Assembly: GCA_025964795.1 (NCBI GenBank)
Contig: JAOPYC010000073.1
Location: 1 to 37,194 of the forward strand
Direction: 5' to 3'
Origin: Marmoricola sp.
GTDB lineage: Bacteria; Actinomycetota; Actinomycetes; Propionibacteriales; Nocardioidaceae
Length of the DNA: 37,194 nucleotides
Position numbers and translations under genes: made by a program. Below the pieces are notes generated by a model. The model had not been told where the DNA came from, did not search any database, and was given only the letters and a program-made list of their open reading frames with translations. Shown here in pieces: positions 24,995-32,856 of this stretch (the first letter of the stretch is position 1; each line of letters begins with the position of its first letter).

Positions 24995-27249
24995 CGGCCG
25001 GCGAGCCGATCCCGGCGCGGCCCGTCGTCGTCGACGTCGTCGCGGTCGTCGGGCTCATGGGGATCGCGCTGCTCGGGCTGGACGACAGCTACTCGACCCG
25101 GTTCTACCTGGTCGTGGGGATGGTCGCCGTCGGGTTGACGAGCCTGTGGGCGCTGCTGTGCCTCGGGCAGCGCTGGGGCACGGCCGGCTACCTGCTCGTG
25201 GCCTCCCTGGCCTACCCGATCGCAGGCGCCACGCTCGCCTACCGGAGCCTGCCCTCGCTGCCGACGGTGACCGACACCCTCACCGCCACCATCACCGGCC
25301 CGTCGGAGTTCCTGACGACGATCCCGCCGGTCGACGCGACCGGCACCGTCCTCGTCATCCCCTACCTCGTCGGGTTCCTGCTCGGCGGAGCCGCCGCCTG
25401 GATGGCCCTGCACACCGGGCGACCGCTGCTCCCCGTGCTCCCGCTGGTCGCGGCCATGGTCACCTGCGTCGCCCTGGGCACCGAGACGTCGACCGCGCTC
25501 CTAGTGCGCGCCGCCGTGTTCACGGGAGGGGTGCTCCTCTGGGTGGTGCTGCGCTCCGCTCGCGCGGGGGAGCTCGACACCGGCCGCGGCGGGCTGCTCC
25601 GCGTCTCCGGCGCGGCCGTGGTGACGCTGCTCGCGGTGGCGCTCGCCGCGTCCCTGCTCCCCACGGTGCGCAGCGACGCGCGCGTCGTCCTCCGCGGCCG
25701 GGTCGGGTCCGGGCAGGAGGTGAGCCAGCTGGACAACCCGCTCTCGTCGTTCCGGCGCAACACCCGGCAGCCGGTGAACGGCGCCGACAACGTCGTCGAC
25801 CGACGGCTCCTCCGGGTCCGCGGTCTCCCGCGCGGACGGCTGCTGCGCTTCGTGGCCCTCGACGTGTACGACGGCACCACCTGGTCGGCGGGCAACCGGA
25901 CGGTCGCGAACGACTCGGGCAGCCTCTTCCAGCGGATCGGCCGGCAGGTGGGTGCTCGCCGACCGGGAACGAAGGTGGAGGTCTCGATCGAGGTGCAGCG
26001 ACCCTGGACGAGCAGCTGGCTGCCGTTGGCCGGCCAGCTCACCGGGATCACGTTCGACTACCTCGACGGGCGTGCGCAGCGCGAGGACGTGCGCTACAAC
26101 GTCGCCACGGAGACCGGCATGGTGGTCGGCGGGCTGGGGGCGAAGGACGACTACCACTTCACCGCGGTGCTGCCCGACGACCGGCTGACCCGCAGGAGCA
26201 CGCCCTACGGCAGCGGCGTCGCCCTGCAGCCGACGGGCGGCTTCCTCGACGCCGACCTGGCGCCCTGGAACCGGTCCGGCCTGGCGCCGATGGCGCAGGT
26301 GTTCTCGCTGGCGAAGTACCTCCGGACCAACGGCCGCTACAGCGACGGCGGCACGGTCGCCGAGCGGGGGTTCCTGCCCGGCCACGGCCAGGCCCGCCTG
26401 GGCCGGGGGTTCTTCGGAGCCCGCGCGATCGTCGGCGACGACGAGCAGTACGCCGCGTTCATGGCCCTGGCCGCCAACCGCCTCGGTGTCCCGGCCCGGG
26501 TGGTGGTCGGCAGCGACACCGGTCCCAGCGGTTGGGTGCGGGGCCGCAACGTCGAGGCGTGGGTCGAGCTCCGGGTGGCCGACGGCAGCTGGCGCACGCT
26601 GCCGCAGGACGCGTTCATGTCGCACCGGCCGCCGAAGCGGTCCGACGTCCGGCAACCGGTGCAGAGCTTCGTCAACCAGGACACTCCGAAGGACCCGCCA
26701 CCGCAGCAGGCACCCACTCCCCAGCAGGATCCGCGCACCGTCGAGCAGCAGCACCAGGAGCCGTCCTCGTCGACGAGCCCGCTCGTCTGGGAACTGCCGC
26801 TGGCCCTGCTCGTTGTCGGCCTCGTCCCCGGCCTGAAGTGGTGGCGGCGCCGGCGTCGGCGCTCGGCCGAGCGACCGGGCCGACGCGTCGTCGGCGGCTG
26901 GACCGAGATCCTGGACCTGCGCCGCGACCAGGGGCACGAGGTGGGCGAGGGCCTGCCCCGGGTCGAGCAGGCCCGGCGTCTGGGCCTCGACGTGGCGGTG
27001 GCCCGGCGGGCCGACGACCTGGTCTTCGCCCGCGAGGAGCCGACCGCTGCGCAGGCCCGGGAGTTCTGGGGCCAGGTCGACGCCCAGCGCGCCCGGGCCG
27101 CGGCCGAGCTCGGCTGGCCGCGCCGCCTGCGGTCGTGGTGGAGCCTCCGCTCGCTGCGCCGGTCCCTCAGTCGAGCCTGGCCACGACCTCGCCCAGCAGC
27201 CGCTCCAGGCCGGCGGCGCTCTGCTGGTCTCCCCGGGCCCGCAGCGTGA
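24991..27249 (+). CDS. Transglutaminase-like membrane protein with a degenerate catalytic triad
   Basis: 752 residues. About seven membrane helices lie in 1-225. A large extracytoplasmic part (DUF3488-like then transglutaminase core, about 470-545) follows, then a Pro/Gln-rich linker (550-605), a further helix near 610-630, a run of Arg and a cytoplasmic tail. In the core, the usual GDCEQYA, VHAWVE and FDP positions read GDDEQYA (D484), VEAWVE (E522) and LPQ (P538), so Cys, His and Asp are all replaced. It is therefore probably a pseudoenzyme acting as a binding or scaffold partner of MoxR and DUF58. It overlaps the convergent acyltransferase gene by 83 bases. Confidence 0.85.
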   Translation: MTAGEPIPARPVVVDVVAVVGLMGIALLGLDDSYSTRFYLVVGMVAVGLTSLWALLCLGQRWGTAGYLLVASLAYPIAGATLAYRSLPSLPTVTDTLTATITGPSEFLTTIPPVDATGTVLVIPYLVGFLLGGAAAWMALHTGRPLLPVLPLVAAMVTCVALGTETSTALLVRAAVFTGGVLLWVVLRSARAGELDTGRGGLLRVSGAAVVTLLAVALAASLLPTVRSDARVVLRGRVGSGQEVSQLDNPLSSFRRNTRQPVNGADNVVDRRLLRVRGLPRGRLLRFVALDVYDGTTWSAGNRTVANDSGSLFQRIGRQVGARRPGTKVEVSIEVQRPWTSSWLPLAGQLTGITFDYLDGRAQREDVRYNVATETGMVVGGLGAKDDYHFTAVLPDDRLTRRSTPYGSGVALQPTGGFLDADLAPWNRSGLAPMAQVFSLAKYLRTNGRYSDGGTVAERGFLPGHGQARLGRGFFGARAIVGDDEQYAAFMALAANRLGVPARVVVGSDTGPSGWVRGRNVEAWVELRVADGSWRTLPQDAFMSHRPPKRSDVRQPVQSFVNQDTPKDPPPQQAPTPQQDPRTVEQQHQEPSSSTSPLVWELPLALLVVGLVPGLKWWRRRRRRSAERPGRRVVGGWTEILDLRRDQGHEVGEGLPRVEQARRLGLDVAVARRADDLVFAREEPTAAQAREFWGQVDAQRARAAAELGWPRRLRSWWSLRSLRRSLSRAWPRPRPAAAPGRRRSAGLPGPAA

Positions 27250-28201
27250 CGGTGGTCCGGCCACCCGTGGTCACCGCCCCCAGGGAGAGCCCCGAGTCGG
27301 AGCCGGAGAACGGGTAGAACTCGCTCCCGGTGATCGCGGCGGACTCGACGCGGCCCAGGTGCGACACCAGCACGGTCGAGCCCAGCCGGCCGGCCAGCAT
27401 CCGGCTCGCCCACCGGATCACCCCGCGCAGCCGGCGGACGGCGCCGCTCCGGGCGGTGCCACCAACCTGGAGAGGATCCTCGGCGAGCCGTGCGGCCAGC
27501 TCGTCCCGGGTGTGCCGCTGTGCGTCCGGGATCCGGATGAAGCCGCTGTGCTCGGCGACCTGGAGATCGGCCCCGCCGACCGTGGAGACCCCGACCGCGA
27601 GCGCCACCCGGTCGGTGCGGGCACCCGCCCGTCGGTTCCAGTCGCTGACCGCTGCGAGGGTGGCGTGCGCCAGGTCCGCCGTACGCCGCGACCCGGGCAC
27701 CTGGGCCACCGCGAAGACGTCACCGTCGACGGCTGCTGCCGGCGACGGGGCGACCGGCGCCGGGGGGCGGAAAGCCACCTCGGTCAACCGGGAGGCCAAC
27801 GCCCTCACCGCCGACCGGTGCGGGCGGCTCCCCACCCCGGCGGCGGTGCTGCGCACCGGCTCGCCGGTGAGCTCGCGCAGCACCGCGAGCAGGCCCAGGC
27901 CGTCGACGAAGGCGTGCCGGGCCCGCACCACCAGGCCGTGGTCGGTCCGTCCGACCGAGACCGGGTGACCGTGGTCGGGCAGCGCCGCCAGCCTCGCCAG
28001 CAGGGCGGAGCGCTCACCCTCGACCACCGAGTCGTGGGAGAGCGCACCCCAGCCCTGGGTGACGGACAGCGCCGTGAGCCGCTCGCGGAGCAGCGCCGGC
28101 GTCGGGACCTCGACGAGATCCGCCACCAGGAGGATGTTCCAGGGGAGGTCCTCCTGCCCCAGCCAGTCCTCGGGCGTCGCGGGTCCGGGGGCGGCGCTCA
28201 T
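27167..28201 (-). CDS. HxxxDG acyltransferase-fold protein (condensation/WS-DGAT-like)
   Basis: 344 residues. HAFVDG at 96-101 is the active-site motif HxxxDG of the CoA-dependent acyltransferase/condensation superfamily. VSHLGRVE and FSGSDSGLSLGAVTTGGRTTVTL near the C-terminus match the second half of that fold, such as wax ester synthase and PapA-type enzymes. The first His of the HHxxxDG form is Arg here. The protein may transfer acyl groups to a lipid or glycan, or be an inactive homologue. It is probably leaderless (TAGAGT at 28215-28210, 8 bases before ATG). It overlaps the transglutaminase-like gene tail to tail. Confidence 0.68.
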   Translation of the reverse strand: MSAAPGPATPEDWLGQEDLPWNILLVADLVEVPTPALLRERLTALSVTQGWGALSHDSVVEGERSALLARLAALPDHGHPVSVGRTDHGLVVRARHAFVDGLGLLAVLRELTGEPVRSTAAGVGSRPHRSAVRALASRLTEVAFRPPAPVAPSPAAAVDGDVFAVAQVPGSRRTADLAHATLAAVSDWNRRAGARTDRVALAVGVSTVGGADLQVAEHSGFIRIPDAQRHTRDELAARLAEDPLQVGGTARSGAVRRLRGVIRWASRMLAGRLGSTVLVSHLGRVESAAITGSEFYPFSGSDSGLSLGAVTTGGRTTVTLRARGDQQSAAGLERLLGEVVARLD

Positions 28202-28331
28202 GGGTGGTCACTCTAGGGGGAGCACCGACGCCGAGGTACTACGACCAACGCGCAATGGCGAAGCGTCCTCCCGCCCCGCGATGGTTGTCCTACGGCCGAG
28301 AGAGAGCCGTCGAGATCCTTGGAGGAGCACC

Positions 28332-28916
28332 ATGAAGCGCATCCAGATGTACGCCGCAGGCGTCGTCGTCGCGGTCATCCCGGCCGTCGTCGGCCTCGCC
28401 GGGAACGCCTCGTTCTCGCAGTCGGTCCCGGTCCGCTCACCTGAGCGGGCCAGCTCCACCGCGAAGGTGAAGCCGACCCCCGCGGCTCGCCCGTCCGCGA
28501 CCACGTCCGCCAAACCGGCCCACGACGCCAACGACGACCGCGGTCGACGCCACGGCGGTCGCGGTGCGGACGACCCGGCCACCCACGACGCCAACGACGA
28601 CCACGGCCAGCGACGTGGCGGTCACGGCGCGGACGACCCGGCCACCCACGCCGCGGGCGGCCACGGTGCCGACGACCCGGCAACGCACGACGTCGGCGAC
28701 GACCACGGTGGCGACCGCGGGGGCCGCGAGGCCGAGCCCGGCGACGACCGGGGCGGCAGCTCGGGGCCGTCCCGCTCGACCAGCACCAGCACGGCTGACG
28801 ACAGCGGCCACCACTCCAGCGGCAGCGGTCGCGGCTCGAACGACGGCGCCGACGACGGTGGGCACCACTCCGGTGGGGACGACAAGGGGTCCGGTGGCCA
28901 CGGATCCGACGACTGA
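28332..28916 (+). CDS. Secreted Asp/His/Gly-rich repeat protein
   Basis: 194 residues. A signal peptide (1-27, ending around GLAGNASFS) is followed by a Ser/Pro/Thr/Lys linker and then about 130 residues of low-complexity Asp, His, Gly, Arg and Ser with HGADDPATHD repeats. There is no recognisable folded domain. A strong GGAGGAG precedes the ATG at 28332. High His and Asp content suggests metal binding, but this is inference. Its last 23 bases overlap the sensor kinase gene, so the two are coupled. Confidence 0.75.
   Translation: MKRIQMYAAGVVVAVIPAVVGLAGNASFSQSVPVRSPERASSTAKVKPTPAARPSATTSAKPAHDANDDRGRRHGGRGADDPATHDANDDHGQRRGGHGADDPATHAAGGHGADDPATHDVGDDHGGDRGGREAEPGDDRGGSSGPSRSTSTSTADDSGHHSSGSGRGSNDGADDGGHHSGGDDKGSGGHGSDD
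28521..28688 (+). repeat. 63-base in-frame tandem repeat in the secreted protein
   Basis: Copy 1 is 28521-28583, copy 2 is 28584-28646, copy 3 is a 39-base shortened copy at 28647-28685, and a diverged fourth begins at 28686. The encoded unit is 21 residues, starting HDANDD and ending GADDPAT. Being in frame, copy number could vary without breaking the gene. Confidence 0.85.
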
Positions 28917-30372
28917 GCTCCAGTCGCCCGACGCTGACTCCTCGGTGAGCTTCCTCGCCGAGGAGTTCGGCACGCCCGCCGCCGACCACGACGGCCCGCA
29001 CTGGGTCAGCGTCGCCACCCCCGGGCGGGGAGACGGTGCCGAGGCGCCTCTGTCGACGCGCCGGGTCGCCGCCCAGCTCGTGCTCGGGATCGTCCTGGTG
29101 CTGGCCGTGGTCACGGTCGGCGGGTCGCTCGCGGCCCGGCGACTGGCCGAGCGCGAGGCGGTGACCGACGCCGCGGAGACCGCTGACGTGCTGGCCGAGG
29201 CGGTGGTGCAACCGGCCCTGACCGACGCCCTGCTCACGGGCGACGCGAAGGCCCTCGCGGCGTTCACCACGGTGGTGGACGACCGGGTGCTGGGGGCGAC
29301 CGTCCTGCACGTCAAGCTCTGGACGCCGCAGGGGAGGGTCGTCTTCTCCGACGAGGCCGGGCTGATGGGTCGCACGTTCCACCTCGACGCGGACCAGCGT
29401 GCGGCGCTGAGGGACCCCACGACGCGGGCCGAGATCTCCGACCTGGACCGGGACGAGAACACCCTGGACCGGTCGTCGGGCAGCAAGCTGGTCGAGGTCT
29501 ACCGGCCCGTGTGGACCCCGTCGGGCGGCACGATGCTGTTCGAGATCTACGCGCCGTACGACCAGGTCAGCCACCGCACCAGCCAGCTCTGGCGCGGGTT
29601 CGCCGGCGTCACGCTGAGCAGCCTGCTGCTCTTCGTCGTGCTGCTCTCACCGGTGATCTGGCACCTGATGTCACGCGTACGACGCGACCAGCAGCAGCGC
29701 GAGCTCCTCCTGCAACGGGCCGTCGACGCGTCGAGCTCCGAGCGGAGGCTGATCGCGGCCACCCTCCACGACGGCCCGGTGCAGGACCTCGCGGCGACGT
29801 CCTTCGTGGTGGCCGGCGCCACCGCTCGCGCCCGGGCCGGGGGCCACGGGCCGCTCGTCGAGGAGCTGCAGGCGGTGTCCGCCTCGGTGCGAACGAGCAT
29901 CCGCGCGCTGCGCTCGCTCCTGGTGGACATCTATCCCGCCAGCCTGGCCCAGTCGGGGCTGGTCGCGGCGCTCACCGACCTCGCGCAGTCCGTGCGCGCC
30001 CCGGGTCTCGAGGTGCAGGTGCACGTCGACCCCGAGGAGCTCGGCCTGGACGCCGCCCAGGAGCGGCTCGTCTACCGGGTCGCGCAGGAGACGCTGCGCA
30101 ACGCCGCCAAGCACGCCGCCCCCTGCACGGCGACCCTCGCGCTCCACCGCGACGAGGACGGGGTGGTGCTCGACGTGGTCGACGACGGCCCCGGCTTCGA
30201 CGCGCCCGCCCAGCTCGCCCACCCCGAGACGGGCCACCTCGGCCTGCAGCTGCTCGCCGACCTCGCCGCCACCGGGGGCGGCCTGCTGCAGGTCGCGTCC
30301 ACTCCCGGGCAGGGGACGCACTGGCGGCTGCAGGTGGCCGACCACCCACGAGAGGACGACGACGATGCCTGA
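28894..30372 (+). CDS. NarL-type sensor histidine kinase
   Basis: 492 residues. Membrane helices at about 59-80 and 238-257 enclose a 155-residue extracytoplasmic sensor domain. The HisKA_3 dimerisation domain carries the phospho-accepting H292 (ATLHDGPVQDL), and the HATPase_c domain has ETLRNAAKHA (N box), VVDDGPGFD (G1) and GHLGLQLLADLA (G2). GTG 28894 has AAGGGG four bases upstream and overlaps the secreted repeat protein; GTG 28873 or 28945 are alternatives. It overlaps the response regulator by 8 bases. The signal is unknown; gene order hints at something the secreted protein handles. Confidence 0.9.
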   Translation: MATDPTTELQSPDADSSVSFLAEEFGTPAADHDGPHWVSVATPGRGDGAEAPLSTRRVAAQLVLGIVLVLAVVTVGGSLAARRLAEREAVTDAAETADVLAEAVVQPALTDALLTGDAKALAAFTTVVDDRVLGATVLHVKLWTPQGRVVFSDEAGLMGRTFHLDADQRAALRDPTTRAEISDLDRDENTLDRSSGSKLVEVYRPVWTPSGGTMLFEIYAPYDQVSHRTSQLWRGFAGVTLSSLLLFVVLLSPVIWHLMSRVRRDQQQRELLLQRAVDASSSERRLIAATLHDGPVQDLAATSFVVAGATARARAGGHGPLVEELQAVSASVRTSIRALRSLLVDIYPASLAQSGLVAALTDLAQSVRAPGLEVQVHVDPEELGLDAAQERLVYRVAQETLRNAAKHAAPCTATLALHRDEDGVVLDVVDDGPGFDAPAQLAHPETGHLGLQLLADLAATGGGLLQVASTPGQGTHWRLQVADHPREDDDDA

Positions 30373-31003
30373 GCCGATCGGGGTGCTCGTGGTCGACGAC
30401 CACCAGATGGTGCGGGCGGGGATCGTCACCCTGCTCACCGCGACCGACGACCTCGTCGTGCTCGGGCAGGCGGGGGACGGGCGCGAGGCGGTCGAGGTGG
30501 CAGCCGCGACGATGCCGTCGGTGGTGCTGATGGACCTGTCGATGCCCGGCGTCGACGGGGTCGAGGCGACCCGGCTGCTGCTCGCCGAGCTCCCGGAGGC
30601 GAAGGTCGTCGTGCTGACCAGCTTCTCCGACGGCGCCCGGGTCAGCGAGGCGCTGGCGGCGGGCGCGGTCGGCTACCTGCTCAAGGACTGCGACCCGGCG
30701 GACCTGCTGGCCGCGGTGCGCTCGGCCGCCGCCGGCCACGTCCCGCTCGACCCCCGGGTGGCCCGGGTCCTGCTGCCCGGGACCCAGCCGCGTCCCGAGG
30801 ACGCGATGAGCAGGCGCGAGCTGGAGGTGCTCCGGCTGGTGGCCGAGGGGCTCGCGAACAAGCAGATCGGTCGCCGCCTGGGGATCACCGAGCGCACGGT
30901 GAAGGCCCACCTCGGGCGGGTGTTCCGCGCGGTCGGGGTGGCTGACCGCACCAGCGCGGCCCTGTGGGCGCGCGACCACCTCTCCGACACCACGGTCAGG
31001 TGA
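30365..31003 (+). CDS. NarL/LuxR-family response regulator
   Basis: 212 residues. The receiver domain (1-125) has D11/D12, phospho-acceptor D57 (VVLMDLSMP) and K107 (YLLKD). The LuxR-type DNA-binding domain (about 147-205) has SRRELEVLRLVAEGLANKQIGRRLGITERTVKAHLGRV, given by its recognition helix TERTVKAHLGRV. It is the partner of the overlapping sensor kinase. Its 3' end overlaps the convergent methyltransferase by 8 bases. Confidence 0.94.
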   Translation: MPEPIGVLVVDDHQMVRAGIVTLLTATDDLVVLGQAGDGREAVEVAAATMPSVVLMDLSMPGVDGVEATRLLLAELPEAKVVVLTSFSDGARVSEALAAGAVGYLLKDCDPADLLAAVRSAAAGHVPLDPRVARVLLPGTQPRPEDAMSRRELEVLRLVAEGLANKQIGRRLGITERTVKAHLGRVFRAVGVADRTSAALWARDHLSDTTVR

Positions 31004-31805
31004 GGCGGACCAGCCTCGTCACGAAGATCGCCGAGCCCGGGGTCAGCAGGCCGCGGACCCGGCTCCACCCGCCCCAGGTGCGGTCGTGGTCGGGAGGCCA
31101 CTCGGGCTCGTGCAGGTCGGTGAGCACGAACCCGTTGCGTGACAGGGCTGCCACCCAGTCGCCCAGGGTGCGGTGGTGCTCGACGTACCTCGTCGCCCCG
31201 GTCTCGTCGTCGAGCTCCACGTAGGGGGTACGGTCCCAGTAGGACTGCGAGGCGACCAGCCCCTCCTCGCCCGGGTCGTCGGGGAACATCCACCGGGTCG
31301 GGTGGGTGATCGAGAAGGCGAACACGCCGCCGGGGCGCAGCACGCGGGCCACGTCGGCGACCAGGGCCGGTGCGTCGGCGACGAACTGCAGCGCACCGAA
31401 GGCGGAGAACACGACGTCGAAGGTGCGGTCACCGAAGGGGAGCCGGGCCGCGGACGCGCACGCCGTGGGTACGACGACGCCGTGCTCCTCGTCGATCCGC
31501 CGACTGTGCTGCAGCTGCCGGTTGGACACGTCGATGCCGACGGGTCGGCCACCGCGCTCGAGCACCCAGCGCGAGCACTGCCCGGCCCCGCAGCCGATCT
31601 CCAGCACCGCCTTGCCGGCCACGTCACCCAGCGCTCGCACCTGGTCCTCGCGGACGCCCTCGGGTCCCCACAGGAACCCGGCGTCGCCGAGGAACTCGCC
31701 GTGCGTCGACTGGTACTCGTCGGCATAGGCGTCCCAGTCGGCACGGTTGGCCACCAGCGACTCGGTCTCGTCGACAGGACGTCGCTCGGGGCGGACTCCA
31801 GACAC
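30996..31805 (-). CDS. Class I SAM-dependent methyltransferase
   Basis: 269 residues. Motif I LEIGCGAGQ is at 68-76, then VGIDVSNRQLQHSR, RTFDVVFSAFGALQFV and RPGGVFAFSITHPTRW. It belongs to the Methyltransf_11 small-molecule class; the substrate is unknown. The GTG start at 31805 was chosen because a TAGTGT box ends exactly 7 bases upstream, giving a leaderless transcript. Divergent from the APH-like kinase across a 42-base gap. Confidence 0.86.
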   Translation of the reverse strand: MSGVRPERRPVDETESLVANRADWDAYADEYQSTHGEFLGDAGFLWGPEGVREDQVRALGDVAGKAVLEIGCGAGQCSRWVLERGGRPVGIDVSNRQLQHSRRIDEEHGVVVPTACASAARLPFGDRTFDVVFSAFGALQFVADAPALVADVARVLRPGGVFAFSITHPTRWMFPDDPGEEGLVASQSYWDRTPYVELDDETGATRYVEHHRTLGDWVAALSRNGFVLTDLHEPEWPPDHDRTWGGWSRVRGLLTPGSAIFVTRLVRLT

Positions 31806-31812
31806 GCCCCGA

Positions 31813-31840
31813 ACACTAGCCCGCCCTCCCGTGGCAGGGT
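31813..31840. promoter_or_regulatory. Compact divergent promoter, both directions leaderless
   Basis: On the minus strand TAGTGT (31818-31813) lies 7 bases before the methyltransferase GTG. On the plus strand CAGGGT (31835-31840), an imperfect TANNNT, lies 7 bases before the kinase ATG. The two -10 boxes are only 16 bases apart, so the -35 regions would overlap and the promoters may compete. Confidence 0.45.
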
Positions 31841-31847
31841 CGGGGCC

Positions 31848-32726
31848 ATGGACGCCTTCCCCACCTCGCTGCGACCGCTCGAGGGCGGCTTCAGCGGCGA
31901 GACCTTCCTCGCGGACGTCGCGGGGGAGCAGGTCGTCGTCCGGGTGTACGGCGGTCGCTCGGCCCAGCGCGGCCCGCTCGCCCCGGAGGTCGACGCCGCC
32001 GTGCTGGAGCTGGTCCGCGGTCTGCTCCCGGTCCCCGGTGTCCTGGACGTACGCCGCGGCGACCCGGACGCCGACCTGCCCGGGCTGCTCGTCACCTCCC
32101 TGCTGCCGGGAGCGCGGCTCGACCTCCTGCTGCCCACGCTGGAGGAGGATCGGCGAGCCCGGGTCGGCGCCCACCTCGGCACGCTGGCCGGCCGGCTCGG
32201 CCACATGGTGCAGCCGCGGGCCGGCCGGTTCGTCGACCGCTCGCTGGCGCCCGAGCCGTTCCCGGCCCACCTCGGCGAGCTGCCCACCTGGCTGGAGCAC
32301 CACACGCAGCAGCTGGGCGCCGACCTCGTCGAGGCCCTGGGGCCCGTGGCCGAGGAGGCGCAGGACCTCCTCGACGAGGACCGCCGTGTCTGCCTGGTGC
32401 ACGCCGACCTCAACCCGAGGAACCTGCTGGTCGACGAGGACACCCTCGAGGTGACCGGCGTCCTCGACTGGGAGCTCGCGCACGCCGGGTCGCCGTACGT
32501 CGACCTGGGCAACCTGCTCCGGTTCGAGCGCGACGAGGTGCTCACCGGGGCGGTGCTCTCGTCGTACCGGCGATTCATGCCGGCGACCCCGGACGACCTG
32601 CTCGAGCGGGCGCGCGCGGCGGACCTGTTCGCGCTGATCGACCTCGCCGCCCGCCCCACGGAGCAGGAGGAGGAGAACGCGACGGTGACCGACGCCCGCG
32701 CACTCCTGGTGGAGACCGCCGGCTGA
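31848..32726 (+). CDS. APH-family phosphotransferase
   Basis: 292 residues of the aminoglycoside phosphotransferase/choline kinase fold. An N-lobe GGFSGETF nucleotide loop, Lys-equivalent strand VVVRVYG (Arg where Lys is usual), Brenner loop HADLNPRN with H185, D187 and N192, and metal-binding GVLDWELA (D207 region). It phosphorylates an unidentified small molecule; it does not necessarily confer drug resistance. No Shine-Dalgarno precedes the ATG, consistent with a leaderless start. Confidence 0.82.
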   Translation: MDAFPTSLRPLEGGFSGETFLADVAGEQVVVRVYGGRSAQRGPLAPEVDAAVLELVRGLLPVPGVLDVRRGDPDADLPGLLVTSLLPGARLDLLLPTLEEDRRARVGAHLGTLAGRLGHMVQPRAGRFVDRSLAPEPFPAHLGELPTWLEHHTQQLGADLVEALGPVAEEAQDLLDEDRRVCLVHADLNPRNLLVDEDTLEVTGVLDWELAHAGSPYVDLGNLLRFERDEVLTGAVLSSYRRFMPATPDDLLERARAADLFALIDLAARPTEQEEENATVTDARALLVETAG

Positions 32727-32750
32727 GCCCACGCCGCGCCGCGCGGTCGG

Positions 32751-32798
32751 GGTTGCCCGGAGCAACCGTCCTGTGGAGTTACTTTTCACTGGAGTGAC
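32751..32798 (+). promoter_or_regulatory. Putative control region of the ABC importer operon
   Basis: A hairpin GGTTGC/GCAACC (32751-32756, 32762-32767) may end the kinase transcript. Then direct repeats TGGAGTTAC (32774-32782) and TGGAGTGAC (32790-32798), 16 bases apart, flank a TACTTT -10-like box (32780-32785) in the only A+T-rich patch of the gap. This looks like a regulator-bound promoter. No regulator gene is adjacent. Confidence 0.4.
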
Positions 32799-32856
32799 GC
32801 CTCACGGCACCCGCCGCGACCCCGCGCCGCCTCCTGCTCACCGGAAGGTTCGCCCC

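Noticed and set aside
28521-28709. Possible CRISPR-like or regulatory repeat array
   Set aside because: Units are adjacent with no spacers and keep the reading frame of a secreted protein, so they are coding tandem repeats.
28564-28893. Thr/Pro/Ala-rich N-terminal extension of the sensor kinase
   Set aside because: It is the repeat region of the secreted protein read in another frame. The GTG at 28894 with AAGGGG is the more sensible start.
32727-32856. Possible riboswitch before the ABC importer
   Set aside because: No TPP, cobalamin or other known riboswitch core could be recognised. Only short repeats and a hairpin are present.
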